Shown: piece by piece, positions 42,331-52,909 of the stretch | How positions within the stretch are numbered: the stretch's first letter is position 1 | How the letters are laid out: each line of letters opens with the position of its first letter | Assembly: GCA_904066235.2 (NCBI GenBank) | Contig: CAJFCV020000001.1 | Location: forward strand, 12,705,291 to 12,769,290 | Reading direction: 5' to 3' | DNA length: 64,000 nt | Source: Bursaphelenchus xylophilus | Taxonomy: Eukaryota > Nematoda > Chromadorea > Rhabditida > Aphelenchoididae | Program-made: the position numbers and the translations under genes | The notes under the pieces: generated by a model | What the model saw: only the letters and a program-made list of their open reading frames with translations | What the model was told of the DNA's origin: nothing | The model's database searches: none

Positions 42331-43930
42331 TCACTCCGTCATCACTAATTCACCTTTTTTCAAAACCGGTGTCAAGTATAATATCAGAGTTTTTCGCCCA
42401 GTGTGGGCGTAGTTTGATTCCAAAAAAGCTGAGACTTGCCATGATAAAATCTTAGGAGGTTACCTTTCGAATGGTGTATGTCTTGTCAATTCACTCCGTC
42501 ATCACTAATTCACCTTTTTTCAAAACCGGTGTCAAGTATAATATCAGAGTTTTTCGCCCAGTGTGGGCGTAGTTTGATTCCAAAAAAGCTGAAACTTGCC
42601 ATGATAAAATCTTAGGAGGTTACCTTTCGAATGGTGTATGTCTTGTCAATTCACTCCGTCATCACTAATTCACCTTTTTTCAAAACCGGTGTCAAGTATA
42701 ATATCAGAGTTTTTCGCCCAGTGTGGGCGTAGTTTGATTCCAAAAAAGCTGAGACTTGCCATGATAAAATCTTAGGAGGTTACCTTTCGAATGGTGTATG
42801 TCTTGTCAATTCACTCCGTCATCACTAATTCACCTTTTTTCAAAACCGGTGTCAAGTATAATATCAGAGTTTTTCGCCCAGTGTGGGCGTAGTTTGATTC
42901 CAAAAAAGCTGAGACTTGCCATGATAAAATCTTAGGAGGTTACCTTTCGAATGGTGTATGTCTTGTCAATTCACTCCGTCATCACTAATTCACCTTTTTT
43001 CAAAACCGGTGTCAAGTATAATATCAGAGTTTTTCGCCCAGTGTGGGCGTAGTTTGATTCCAAAAAAGCTGAGACTTGCCATGATAAAATCTTAGGAGGT
43101 TACCTTTCGAATGGTGTATGTCTTGTCAATTCACTCCGTCATCACTAATTCACCTTTTTTCAAAACCGGTGTCAAGTATAATATCAGAGTTTTTCGCCCA
43201 GTGTGGGCGTAGTTTGATTCCAAAAAAGCTGAGACTTGCCATGATAAAATCTTAGGAGGTTACCTTTCGAATGGTGTATGTCTTGTCAATTCACTCCGTC
43301 ATCACTAATTCACCTTTTTTCAAAACCGGTGTCAAGTATAATATCAGAGTTTTTCGCCCAGTGTGGGCGTAGTTTGATTCCAAAAAAGCTGAGACTTGCC
43401 ATGATAAAATCTTAGGAGGTTACCTTTCGAATGGTGTATGTCTTGTCAATTCACTCCGTCATCACTAATTCACCTTTTTTCAAAACCGGTGTCAAGTATA
43501 ATATCAGAGTTTTTCGCCCAGTGTGGGCGTAGTTTGATTCCAAAAAAGCTGAAACTTGCCATGATAAAATCTTAGGAGGTTACCTTTCGAATGGTGTATG
43601 TCTTGTCAATTCACTCCGTCATCACTAATTCACCTTTTTTCAAAACCGGTGTCAAGTATAATATCAGAGTTTTTCGCCCAGTGTGGGCGTAGTTTGATTC
43701 CAAAAAAGCTGAGACTTGCCATGATAAAATCTTAGGAGGTTACCTTTCGAATGGTGTATGTCTTGTCAATTCACTCCGTCATCACTAATTCACCTTTTTT
43801 CAAAACCGGTGTCAAGTATAATATCAGAGTTTTTCGCCCAGTGTGGGCGTAGTTTGATTCCAAAAAAGCTGAAACTTGCCATGATAAAATCTTAGGAGGT
43901 TACCTTTCGAATGGTGTATGTCTTGTCAAT
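42331..43930 (+). repeat. Satellite zone 4: homogenised type-B block
   Basis: Ten consecutive type-B monomers (CAAAACCGGTGTCAAG at 42361, 42521, 42681 and on to 43801) repeat at exactly 160 bp. The main difference seen is GAGAC versus GAAAC in three of them. This is the most uniform B block in the window. A-type monomers resume at about 43950. Confidence 0.85.
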
Positions 43931-46380
43931 TCACTCCGTCATCACTAATTCACTTTTTTTCAAACTGATGTCTAGTATAATATCAGAGTTTTTCGCCCAG
44001 TGTGGGCGTAGTTTGATTCCAAAAAAGCTGAGACTTGCCATGATAAAATCTTAGGAGGTTACCTTTCGAATGGTGTATGTCTTGTCAATTCACTCCGTCA
44101 TCACTAATTCACTTTTTTTCAAACTGATGTCTAGTATAATATCAGAGTTTTTCGCCCAGTGTGGGCGTAGTTTGATTCCAAAAAAGCTGAGACTTGCCAT
44201 GATAAAATCTTAGGAGGTTACCTTTCGAATGGTGTATGTCTTGTCAATTCACTCCGTCATCACTAATTCACTTTTTTTCAAACTGATGTCTAGTATAATA
44301 TCAGAGTTTTTCGCCCAGTGTGGGCGTAGTTTGATTCCAAAAAAGCTGAGACTTGCCATGATAAAATCTTAGGAGGTTACCTTTCGAATGGTGTATGTCT
44401 TGTCAATTCACTCCGTCATCACTAATTCACCTTTTTTCAAAACCGGTGTCAAGTATAATATCAGAGTTTTTCGCCCAGTGTGGGCGTAGTTTGATTCCAA
44501 AAAAGCTGAGACTTGCCATGATAAAATCTTAGGAGGTTACCTTTCGAATGGTGTATGTCTTGTCAATTCACTCCGTCATCACTAATTCACCTTTTTTCAA
44601 AACCGGTGTCAAGTATAATATCAGAGTTTTTCGCCCAGTGTGGGCGTAGTTTGATTCCAAAAAAGCTGACACTTGCCATGATAAAATCTTAGGAGGTTAC
44701 CTTTCGAATGGTGTATGTCTTGTCAATTCACTCCGTCATCACTAATTCACCTTTTTTCAAAACCGGTGTCAAGTATAATATCAGAGTTTTTCGCCCAGTG
44801 TGGGCGTAGTTTGATTCCAAAAAAGCTGAGACTTGCCATGATAAAATCTTAGGAGGTTACCTTTCGAATGGTGTATGTCTTGTCAATTCACTCCGTCATC
44901 ACTAATTCACTTTTTTTTCAAACTGATGTCTAGTATAATATCAGAGTTTTTCGCCCAGTGTGGGCGTAGTTTGATTCCAAAAAAGCTGAAACTTGCCATG
45001 CTAAAATCTTAGGAGGTTACCTTTCGAATGGTGTATGTCTTGTCAATTCACTCCGTCATCACTAATTCACTTTTTTTCAAACTGATGTCTAGTATAATAT
45101 CAGAGTTTTTCGCCCAGTGTGGGCGTAGTTTGATTCCAAAAAAGCTGAGACTTGCCATGATAAAATCTTAGGAGGTTACCTTTCGAATGGTGTATGTCTT
45201 GTCAATTCACTCCGTCATCACTAATTCACCTTTTTTCAAAACCGGTGTCAAGTATAATATCAGAGTTTTTCGCCCAGTGTGGGCGTAGTTTGATTCCAAA
45301 AAAGCTGAGACTTGCCATGATAAAATCTTAGGAGGTTACCTTTCGAATGGTGTATGTCTTGTCAATTCACTCCGTCATCACTAATTCACCTTTTTTCAAA
45401 ACCGGTGTCAAGTATAATATCAGAGTTTTTCGCCCAGTGTGGGCGTAGTTTGATTCCAAAAAAGCTGAGACTTGCCATGATAAAATCTTAGGAGGTTACC
45501 TTTCGAATGGTGTATGTCTTGTCAATTCACTCCGTCATCACTAATTCACCTTTTTTCAAAACCGGTGTCAAGTATAATATCAGAGTCTTTCGCCCAGTGT
45601 GGGCGTAGTTTGATTCCAAAAAAGCTGAGACTTGCCATGATAAAATCTTAGGAGGTTACCTTTCGAATGGTTTATGTCTTGTCAATTCACTCCGTCATCA
45701 CTAATTCACTTTTTTTCAAACTGATGTCTAGTATAATATCAGAGTTTTTCGCCCAGTGTGGGCGTAGTTTGATTCCAAAAAAGCTGAAACTTGCCATGCT
45801 AAAATCTTATGAGGTTACCTTTCGAATGGTGTATGTCTTGTCAATTCACTCCGACATCACTAATTCACCTTTTTTCAAAGCCGGTGCCTAGTATAATATC
45901 AGAGTGTTTCGCCCAGTGTAGGCGTAGTTTGATTCCAAAAAAGCTGAGACTTGCCATGATAAAATCTTAGGAGGTTACCTTTCGAATGGTTTATGTCTTG
46001 TCAATTCACTCCGTCATCACTAATTCACTTTTTTTTCAAACTGATGTCTAGTATAATATCAGAGTCTTTCGCCCAGTGTGGGCGTAGTTTGATTCCAAAA
46101 AAGCTGAAACTTGCCATGCTAAAATCTTAGGAGGTTACCTTTCGAATGGTGTATGTCTTGTCAATTCACTCCGACATCACTAATTCACCTTTTTTCAAAG
46201 CCGGTGCCTAGTATAATATCAGAGTGTTTCGCCCAGTGTAGGCGTAGTTTGATTCCAAAAAAGCTGAGACTTGCCATGATAAAATCTTAGGAGGTTACCT
46301 TTCGAATGGTTTATGTCTTGTCAATTCACTCCGTCATCACTAATTCACTTTTTTTTCAAACTGATGTCTAGTATAATATC

Positions 46381-47340
46381 AGAGTCTTTCGCCCAGTGTG
46401 GGCGTAGTTTGATTCCAAAAAAGCTGAGACTTGCCATGATAAAATCTTAGGAGGTTACCTTTCGAATGGTGTATGTCTTGTCAATTCACTCCGTCATCAC
46501 TAATTCACCTTTTTTCAAAACCGGTGTCAAGTATAATATCAGAGTTTTTCGCCCAGTGTGGGCGTAGTTTGATTCCAAAAAAGCTGAGGCTTGCCATGAT
46601 AAAATCTTAGGAGGTTACCTTTCGAATGGTGTATGTCTTGTCAATTCACTCCGTCATCACTAATTCACCTTTTTTCAAAACCGGTGTCAAGTATAATATC
46701 AGAGTTTTTCGCCCAGTGTGGGCGTAGTTTGATTCCAAAAAAGCTGACACTTGCCATGATAAAATCTTACGAGGTTACCTTTCGAATGGTGTATGTCTTG
46801 TCAATTCACTCCGTCATCACTAATTCACCTTTTTTCAAAACCGGTGTCAAGTATAATATCAGAGTCTTTCGCCCAGTGTGGGCGTAGTTTGATTCCAAAA
46901 AAGCTGAGACTTGCCATGATAAAATCTTAGGAGGTTACCTTTCGAATGGTTTATGTCTTGTCAATTCACTCCGTCATCACTAATTCACCTTTTTTCAAAA
47001 CCGGTGTCAAGTATAATATCAGAGTTTTTCGCCCAGTGTGGGCGTAGTTTGATTCCAAAAAAGCTGAGGCTTGCCATGATAAAATCTTAGGAGGTTACCT
47101 TTCGAATGGTGTATGTCTTGTCAATTCACTCCGTCATCACTAATTCACCTTTTTTCAAAACCGGTGTCAAGTATAATATCAGAGTTTTTCGCCCAGTGTG
47201 GGCGTAGTTTGATTCCAAAAAAGCTGACACTTGCCATGATAAAATCTTACGAGGTTACCTTTCGAATGGTGTATGTCTTGTCAATTCACTCCGTCATCAC
47301 TAATTCACCTTTTTTCAAAACCGGTGTCAAGTATAATATC
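46381..47340 (+). repeat. Tandem duplication of a 480-bp satellite trimer
   Basis: Bases 46381-46860 and 46861-47340 are a direct duplication of three monomers. They share private markers (GCTGAGGC in one monomer, GCTGACAC and CTTACGAGG in the next). Reading line by line I see one difference, GGTGTATG near 46471 versus GGTTTATG near 46951. The duplication must be recent relative to the divergence of the edge monomers. Confidence 0.85.
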
Positions 47341-49349
47341 AGAGTTTTTCGCCCAGTGTAGGCGTAATTTGATTCCAAAAAAGCTGAAACTTGCCATGCT
47401 AAAATCTTATGAGGTTACCTTTCGAATGGTGTATGTCTTGTCAATTCACTCCGTCATCACTAATTCACCTTTTTTCAAAACCGGTGCCTAGTATAATATC
47501 AGAGTGTTTCGCCCAGTGTAGGCGTAATTTGATTCCAAAAAAGCTGAAACTTGCCGTACTAAAATCTCATTCCATTACCTTTCGAACGGTGTATGTCTTG
47601 TCAATTCACTCCGTCATCACTAATTCACCTTTTTTCAAAACCGGTGCCTAGTATAATATCAGAGTGTTTCGCCCAGTGTAGGCGTAATTTGATTCCAAAA
47701 AAGCTGAAACTTGCCATGCTAAAATCTTATGAGGTTACCTTTCGAATGGTGTATGTCTTGTCAATTCACTCCGACATCACTAATTCACCTTTTTTCAAAA
47801 CCGGTGCCTAGTATAATATCAGAGTGTTTCGCCCAGTGTAGGCGTAATTTGATTCCAAAAAAGCTGAAACTTGCCGTGCTAAAATCTTATGAGGTTACCT
47901 TTCGAATGGTGTATGTCCTGTCAATTCACTCCGTCATCACTAATTCACTTTTTTTTCAAACTGATGTCTAGTATAATATCAGAGCGTTTCGCCCAGTGTA
48001 GGCGTAATTTGATTCCAAAAAAGCTGAAACTTGCCATGATAAAATCTTAGGAGGTTACCTTTCGAACGGTGTATGTCTTGTCAATTCACTCCGTCATCAC
48101 TAATTCACCTTTTTTCAAAACCGGTGCCTAGTATAATATCAGAGTGTTTCGCCCAGTGTAGGCGTAATTTGATTCCAAAAAAGCTGAAACTTGCCATGAT
48201 AAAATCTTACGAGGTTACCTTTCGAATGGTGTATGTCCTGTCAATTCACTCCGTCATCACTAATTCACCTTTTTTCAAAACCGGTGTCAAGTATAATATC
48301 AGAGTTTTTCGCCCAGTGTGGGCGTAGTTTGATTCCAAAAAAGCTGACACTTGCCATGATAAAATCTTACGAGGTTACCTTTCGAATGGTGTATGTCTTG
48401 TCAATTCACTCCGTCATCACTAATTCACTTTTTTTCAAACTGATGTCTAGTATAATATCACAGTTTTTCGCCCAGTGTGGGCGTAGTTTGATTCCAAAAA
48501 AGCTGAGGCTTGCCATGATAAAATCTTAGGAGGTTACCTTTCGAATGGTGTATGTCTTGTCAATTCACTCCGTCATCACTAATTCACTTTTTTTCAAACT
48601 GATGTCTAGTATAATATCAGAGTTTTTCGCCCAGTGTGGGCGTAGTTTGATTCCAAAAAAGCTGAGACTTGCCATGATAAAATCTTAGGAGGTTACCTTT
48701 CGAATAGTGTATGTCTTGTCAATTCACTCCGTCATCACTAATTCACCTTTTTTCAAACTGATATCTAGTATAATATCAGAGTTTTTCGCCCAGTGTGGGC
48801 GTAGTTTGATTCCAAAAAAGCTGAGACTTGCCATGATAAAATCTTAGGAGGTTACCTTTCGAATAGTGTATGTCTTGTCAATTCACTCCGTCATCACTAA
48901 TTCACCTTTTTTCAAAGCCGGTGCCTAGTATAATATCAGAGTGTTTCGCCCAGTGTAGGCGTAATTTGATTCCAAAAAAGCTGAAACTTGCCGTGCTAAA
49001 ATCTTATGAGGTTACCTTTCGAATGGTGTATGTCCTGTCAATTCACTCCGTCATCACTAATTGACCTTTTTTCAAAACCGGTGTCAAGTATAATATCAGA
49101 GTTTTTCGCCCAGTGTGGGCGTAGTTTGATTCCAAAAAAGCTGAGGCTTGCCATGATAAAATCTTAGGAGGTTACCTTTCGAATGGTGTATGTCTTGTCA
49201 ATTCACTCCGACATCACTAATTCACCTTTTTTCAAAACCGGTGTCAAGTATAATATCAGAGTTTTTCGCCCAGTGTGGGCGTAGTTTGATTCCAAAAAAG
49301 CTGAGACTTGCCATGATAAAATCTTAGGAGGTTACCTCTCGAATAGTGT

Positions 49350-49880
49350 ATGTCTTGTCAATTCACTCCGTCATCACTAATTCACCTTTTTTCAAAACCG
49401 GTGCCTAGTATAATATCAGAGTGTTTCGCCCAGTGTAGGCGTAATTTGATTCCAAAAAAGCTGAAACTTGCCGTACTAAAATCTCATTCCATTACCTTTC
49501 GAACGGTGTATGTCTTGTCAATTCACTCCGTCATCACTAATTCACCTTTTTTCAAAACCGGTGCCTAGTATAATATCAGAGTGTTTCGCCCAGTGTAGGC
49601 GTAATTTGATTCCAAAAAAGCTGAAACTTGCCGTACTAAAATCTCATTCCATTACCTTTCGAACGGTGTATGTCTTGTCAATTCACTCCGTCATCACTAA
49701 TTCACCTTTTTTCAAAACCGGTGCCTAGTATAATATCAGAGTGTTTCGCCCAGTGTAGGCGTAATTTGATTCCAAAAAAGCTGAAACTTGCCGTACTAAA
49801 ATCTCATTCCATTACCTTTCGAACGGTGTATGTCTTGTCAATTCACTCCGTCATCACTAATTCACCTTTTTTCAAAACCG
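49350..49880 (+). repeat. Tripled satellite variant with CTCATTCCATTACC
   Basis: In these monomers the usual CTTAGGAGGTTACC is replaced by CTCATTCCATTACC and GAATGG by GAACGG. The variant occurs three times in a row at exact 160-bp spacing (near 49481, 49641 and 49801), with single copies near 47561 and 50281. This points to local amplification of one mutated monomer followed by dispersal within the edge zone. Confidence 0.85.
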
Positions 49881-51007
49881 GTGCCTAGTATAATATCAGA
49901 GTGTTTCGCCCAGTGTAGGCGTAATTTGATTCCAAAAAAGCTGAAACTTGCCATGCTAAAATCTTAGGAGGTTACCTTTCGAATAGTGTATGTCTTGTCA
50001 ATTCACTCCGTCATCACTAATTCACCTTTTTTCAAAACCGGTGCCTAGTATAATATCAGAGTGTTTCGCCCAGTGTAGGCGTAATTTGATTCCAAAAAAG
50101 CTGAAACTTGCCATGCTAAAATCTTATGAGGTTACCTTTCGAATGGTGTATGTCTTGTCAATTCACTCCGACATCACTAATTCACCTTTTTTCAAAACCG
50201 GTGCCTAGTATAATATCAGAGTGTTTCGCCCAGTGTAGGCGTAATTTGATTCCAAAAAAGCTGAAACTTGCCGTACTAAAATCTCATTCCATTACCTTTC
50301 GAACGGTGTATGTCTTGTCAATTCACTCCGTCATCACTAATTCACCTTTTTTCAAAACCGGTGCCTAGTATAATATCAGAGTGTTTCGCCCAGTGTAGGC
50401 GTAATTTGATTCCAAAAAAGCTGAAACTTGCCATGCTAAAATCTTATGAGGTTGCCTTTCGAATGGTGTATGTCTTGTCAATTCACTCCGACATCACTAA
50501 TTCACCTTTTTTCAAAACCGGTGCCTAGTATAATATCAGAGTGTTTCGCCCAGTGTAGGCGTAATTTGATTCCAAAAAAGCTGAAACTTGCCGTGCTAAA
50601 ATCTTATGAGGTTACCTTTCGAATGGTGTATGTCTTGTCAATTCACTCCGACATCACTAATTCACCTTTTTTCAAAGCCGGTGCCTAGTATAATATCAGA
50701 GTGTTTCGCCCAGTGTAGGCGTAATTTGATTCCAAAAAAGCTGAAACTTGCCGTGCTAAAATCTTATGAGGTTACCTTTCGAATGGTGTATGTCTTGTCA
50801 ATTCACTCCGACATCACTAATTCACCTTTTTTCAAAGCCGGTGCCTAGTATAATATCAGAGTGTTTCGCCCAGTGTAGGCGTAATTTGATTCCAAAAAAG
50901 CTGAAACTTGCCGTGCTAAAATCTTATGAGGTTACCTTTCGAATGGTATATGTCTTGTCAATTCACTCCTTCATCACTAATTCACTTTTTTTTCAAACTG
51001 ATGTCTA

Positions 51008-51030
51008 GTATACATCATTTCAGCATAACT
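51008..51030. other. Satellite / non-satellite junction
   Basis: The last monomer runs normally through CTGATGTCTAGTATA and stops at about 51012. The next bases, CATCATTTCAG, do not match the monomer's ATATCAGAG. CATTTCAG at 51016-51023 looks like a 3' splice acceptor and is followed directly by readable transporter pseudogene sequence, so the satellite ends just before or within the intron next to that exon. Confidence 0.85.
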
Positions 51031-51564
51031 TTACAACTGACTGTCTAATCTCCACCGGTGCCACCTTGATTTTTCCCGTTGATGGTTCCGTTCGGCTTCG
51101 TTTTTATTCCCCGGTTCTTCCAAGGCTTCGTGGCCTGCACTGGGTGCTATTATCGCCGAATGGGCAACTCTCCGAGAGTCTGGCATTTCTGTGGCCTGGA
51201 CTTCAGCCTATCTTCAACTGGCCCAGATCTTCACATGCCTGTGAGTTATGCAAAAGTGAATGGAGTTGGCCGTCGTTGTACCACTTCTGATGGTTCTTTG
51301 GAGATTCTCCGACCATCCATCGGTAAAATTAGTTGCCGCAAATTTGATGACATTACTTTAGACATTTCATTGAAAAAGAGCTGGAAACTCTGCGGAAAAA
51401 CAAATTAGTTCTGATTGGAGCTGACAATGACAATCAAAAGGTCCCATATAAGGAGATTTTTTAAAGTTAAAACCGACCGGTTATTGGAATCCCGTTATCA
51501 TTGTTTGGGAGAATCTTTGTGTTTCCAGTTCTTTTATCAGTATGGTCCGGTCTATTTAAATCAG
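51024..51564 (+). pseudogene. First surviving exon of the SLC17-like pseudogene
   Basis: The exon starts after CATTTCAG and ends at TTAAATCAG followed by GTAAAA, an acceptable donor. Four frame changes are visible. TTDCLISTGATLIFPV (51036 on) shifts to GFVFIPRFFQGF, then to GAIIAEWATLRESG and QLAQIFT (about 51146-51240), then back to CELCKSEWSWPSLYHF, which runs into a TGA at 51288-51290 and continues as WFFGDSPTIHR. HFIEKELETLRKNK, VPYKEIF and PVIGIPLSLFGRIFVF share a frame broken by two TAA codons (51462-51464 and 51468-51470). FQFFYQYGPVYLNQ (51523-51564) is in yet another frame. The overlapping 109-residue ORF at 51079-51408 belongs only partly to this reading. Confidence 0.7.
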
Positions 51565-51872
51565 GTAAAATTTGGCCAATGTATTATCAGAAAACCCTGT
51601 CGTCTGATATATTTCCAGATCAAGATCAACATCCAGCCGAGGAAGCGCCTCAGCAGCTCCCGGAATGGAACAGTGAGCAGTTTTAAAAGTATATTAGTTA
51701 TAAAACAGGAGCGAATAGAGAGATTTTACTAACCTCATTCGCGGAATTCTTGAAGGAGAAGATGTGCAGTTCTGGACTTGTGAAAAATGAGGTTTTGGGG
51801 CCTTTAGACAAGGGAAGAGGGAGAGTTTTGGTCAACTGCGGCTCTTGTTTACCTATTTATTTTACAGAATAA
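51565..51872 (+). other. Intronic stretch with a reading frame open except for one stop
   Basis: The frame carrying PVIGIPLSLFGRIFVF from 51471 stays open through the predicted donor to a TAA at 51684-51686, and after that stop is open again to a TAA at 51870-51872 (134 codons with one internal stop). The second half includes SFAEFLKEKMCSSGLVKNEV. I do not recognise it. Because the transporter reading leaves this frame at 51523, it is most likely intron or unrelated remnant sequence. Confidence 0.3.
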
Positions 51873-52032
51873 TTGGGTCGAATCCGTAAAAAAATTTGAC
51901 TTTAATTTTGTCATGTATAACATGGTTAATATCAGTCCGAAGCGCCAAATTGAAATTTCAGATATGTGTAATCGTAGGAAAAGCAATTTTATGACCAAAT
52001 CGGTACAAATAAACGATCAGCAAAGTTACTAG

Positions 52033-52208
52033 GACGCACAACGGTTTATTTGTAGGTCTTGACCTTCAATTGTAACATCGCCACTACTTTTTTCGTAGAC
52101 CGACTTTGATAAGATTTGGTATTTTTGATCTTTGATTAAATCTTTACAAAACTCCCTGATCAGATTCCCCAGTTCAAGTTAAAAATTTTTTTCTGTTCGT
52201 TGTGCGTC
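52033..52208. mobile_element. Small inverted-repeat element candidate (176 bp)
   Basis: GACGCACAACG at 52033-52043 is the exact inverse of CGTTGTGCGTC at 52198-52208. The interior is AT-rich and non-coding. The size and terminal inversions fit a MITE, but no target-site duplication beyond a possible AG was seen. It lies within the intron of the transporter remnant, 13 bp left of the foldback element. Bases 51873-52032 hold nothing I can identify. Confidence 0.35.
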
Positions 52209-52221
52209 AGTTTCAAGGTCT

Positions 52222-52898
52222 GGGGCCTGTTTCACTAACATAAAAATAAATAAATGAGAAGTAGGGGGGAGCGAGAGAGCATCGAAAACGCGTTTGCGAG
52301 CGAGAGAAACCGGACGAAAAGCAGAAGTAGCCTACTTTTGCGGGAGTGACTTTTTACGTCCAAAACCGCGGTTCGCGGCAGTATTTTGGCTATAACTTTT
52401 TTCTCAGTTGATCTAGGAACACCCTTCAAAAAACCAAATAAAGCTGACGGTTGAGGCTACAACATATCCAAATTTCGTTGCTTTATTTTCAAGAGTAGAT
52501 TAGTTATATAGCTTAAAGTACAGAGTACATTTACACTGAAAATACGAAACGTTTTATTTCTCGGTCAATTTCAAAATTTAGACGCTTTAATTTATACCAG
52601 TCGATAGCCCATCTTTTTTTCCATGTGGCTTTTTTAGAGGGCCGATTGTAGGTCTTATTATGGCTGAAACTGTCAGCTTCATTCTAAATTTTGAAGGGTG
52701 TTCCTAGATCAACTGAGAAAAAAGTTATAGCCAAAATACTGCCGCGAACCGCGGTTTTGGACGTAAAAAGTCACTCCCGCAAAAGTAGGCTACTTCTGCT
52801 TTTCGTCCGGTTTCTCTCGCTCGCAAACGCGTTTTCGATGCTCTCTCGCTCCCCCCTACTTCTCATTTATTTATTTTTATGTTAGTGAAACAGGCCCC
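52222..52898. mobile_element. Foldback element with identical 210-bp inverted arms
   Basis: The left arm (52222-52431) and right arm (52689-52898) are perfect reverse complements over 210 bp, separated by a 257-bp AT-rich spacer. The outer ends read GGGGCCTGTTTCAC. Both arms therefore contain the same 64-codon open frame in opposite directions, a by-product and not a gene. The architecture fits a non-autonomous foldback or long-TIR DNA transposon. The GGGGCCTGTTTCA-like end resembles what I recall of PIF/Harbinger-type termini, but the flanks (TCT and TGC) show no duplication, so the superfamily is open. It sits in the intron of the SLC17-like pseudogene, ending 11 bp before the next exon. 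The identical arms suggest recent origin or arm-to-arm conversion. Confidence 0.85.
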
Positions 52899-52909
52899 TG
52901 CACATTCAG

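Larger units (their letters stand above)
1..51012 (+). repeat. Satellite DNA array, about 320 monomers of about 160 bp
   Basis: The whole stretch is one head-to-tail tandem repeat with monomers of 159, 160 or 161 bp; most of the length change comes from the T-run after AATTCAC and the A-run that follows it. The start AATTCACTCCG recurs at 1, 161, 321, 481, 640, 800, 959 and so on up to 50960. No other sequence interrupts it and every monomer has the same orientation. A monomer contains, in order, two AATTCAC words 19 bp apart, a T-run, CAAACTGATGTCTAG or CAAAACCGGTGTCAAG, a 15-nt hairpin motif, TTTGATTCCAAAAAAGCTGA and GGAGGTTACCTTTCGAA. The length is close to one nucleosome plus linker, as in many eukaryotic satellites. 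No coding function is supported. The left end lies outside the window. Confidence 0.99.
45660..51012 (+). repeat. Satellite zone 5: diverged array edge
   Basis: Toward the array end monomers collect shared differences absent or rare elsewhere: GAGTGTTTCG for GAGTTTTTCG, CAGTGTAGGCG (hairpin broken), GTAATTTG for GTAGTTTG, CTTATGAGG or CTTACGAGG for CTTAGGAGG, CCGACATC for CCGTCATC, and GGTGCC for GGTGTC. Local higher-order units appear: a 320-bp dimer around 45661, 45981 and 46301, a duplicated 480-bp trimer, and a tripled 160-bp variant. Divergence at array edges is the usual result of less frequent homogenisation there. Confidence 0.9.

Noticed and set aside
40237..51008. ORFs of 64-98 codons in the right half of the satellite
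   Set aside because: These are also satellite read-through in various frames. They overlap each other in tandem and differ as the satellite alleles differ.
1..51012. CRISPR array or phage-like direct repeats
   Set aside because: Monomers are contiguous with no unique spacers and are 160 bp long; the surrounding sequence is eukaryotic.
52235..52885. Two identical 64-residue proteins on opposite strands
   Set aside because: They are the same sequence read from the two arms of a foldback element. Other frames and composition do not support a gene.
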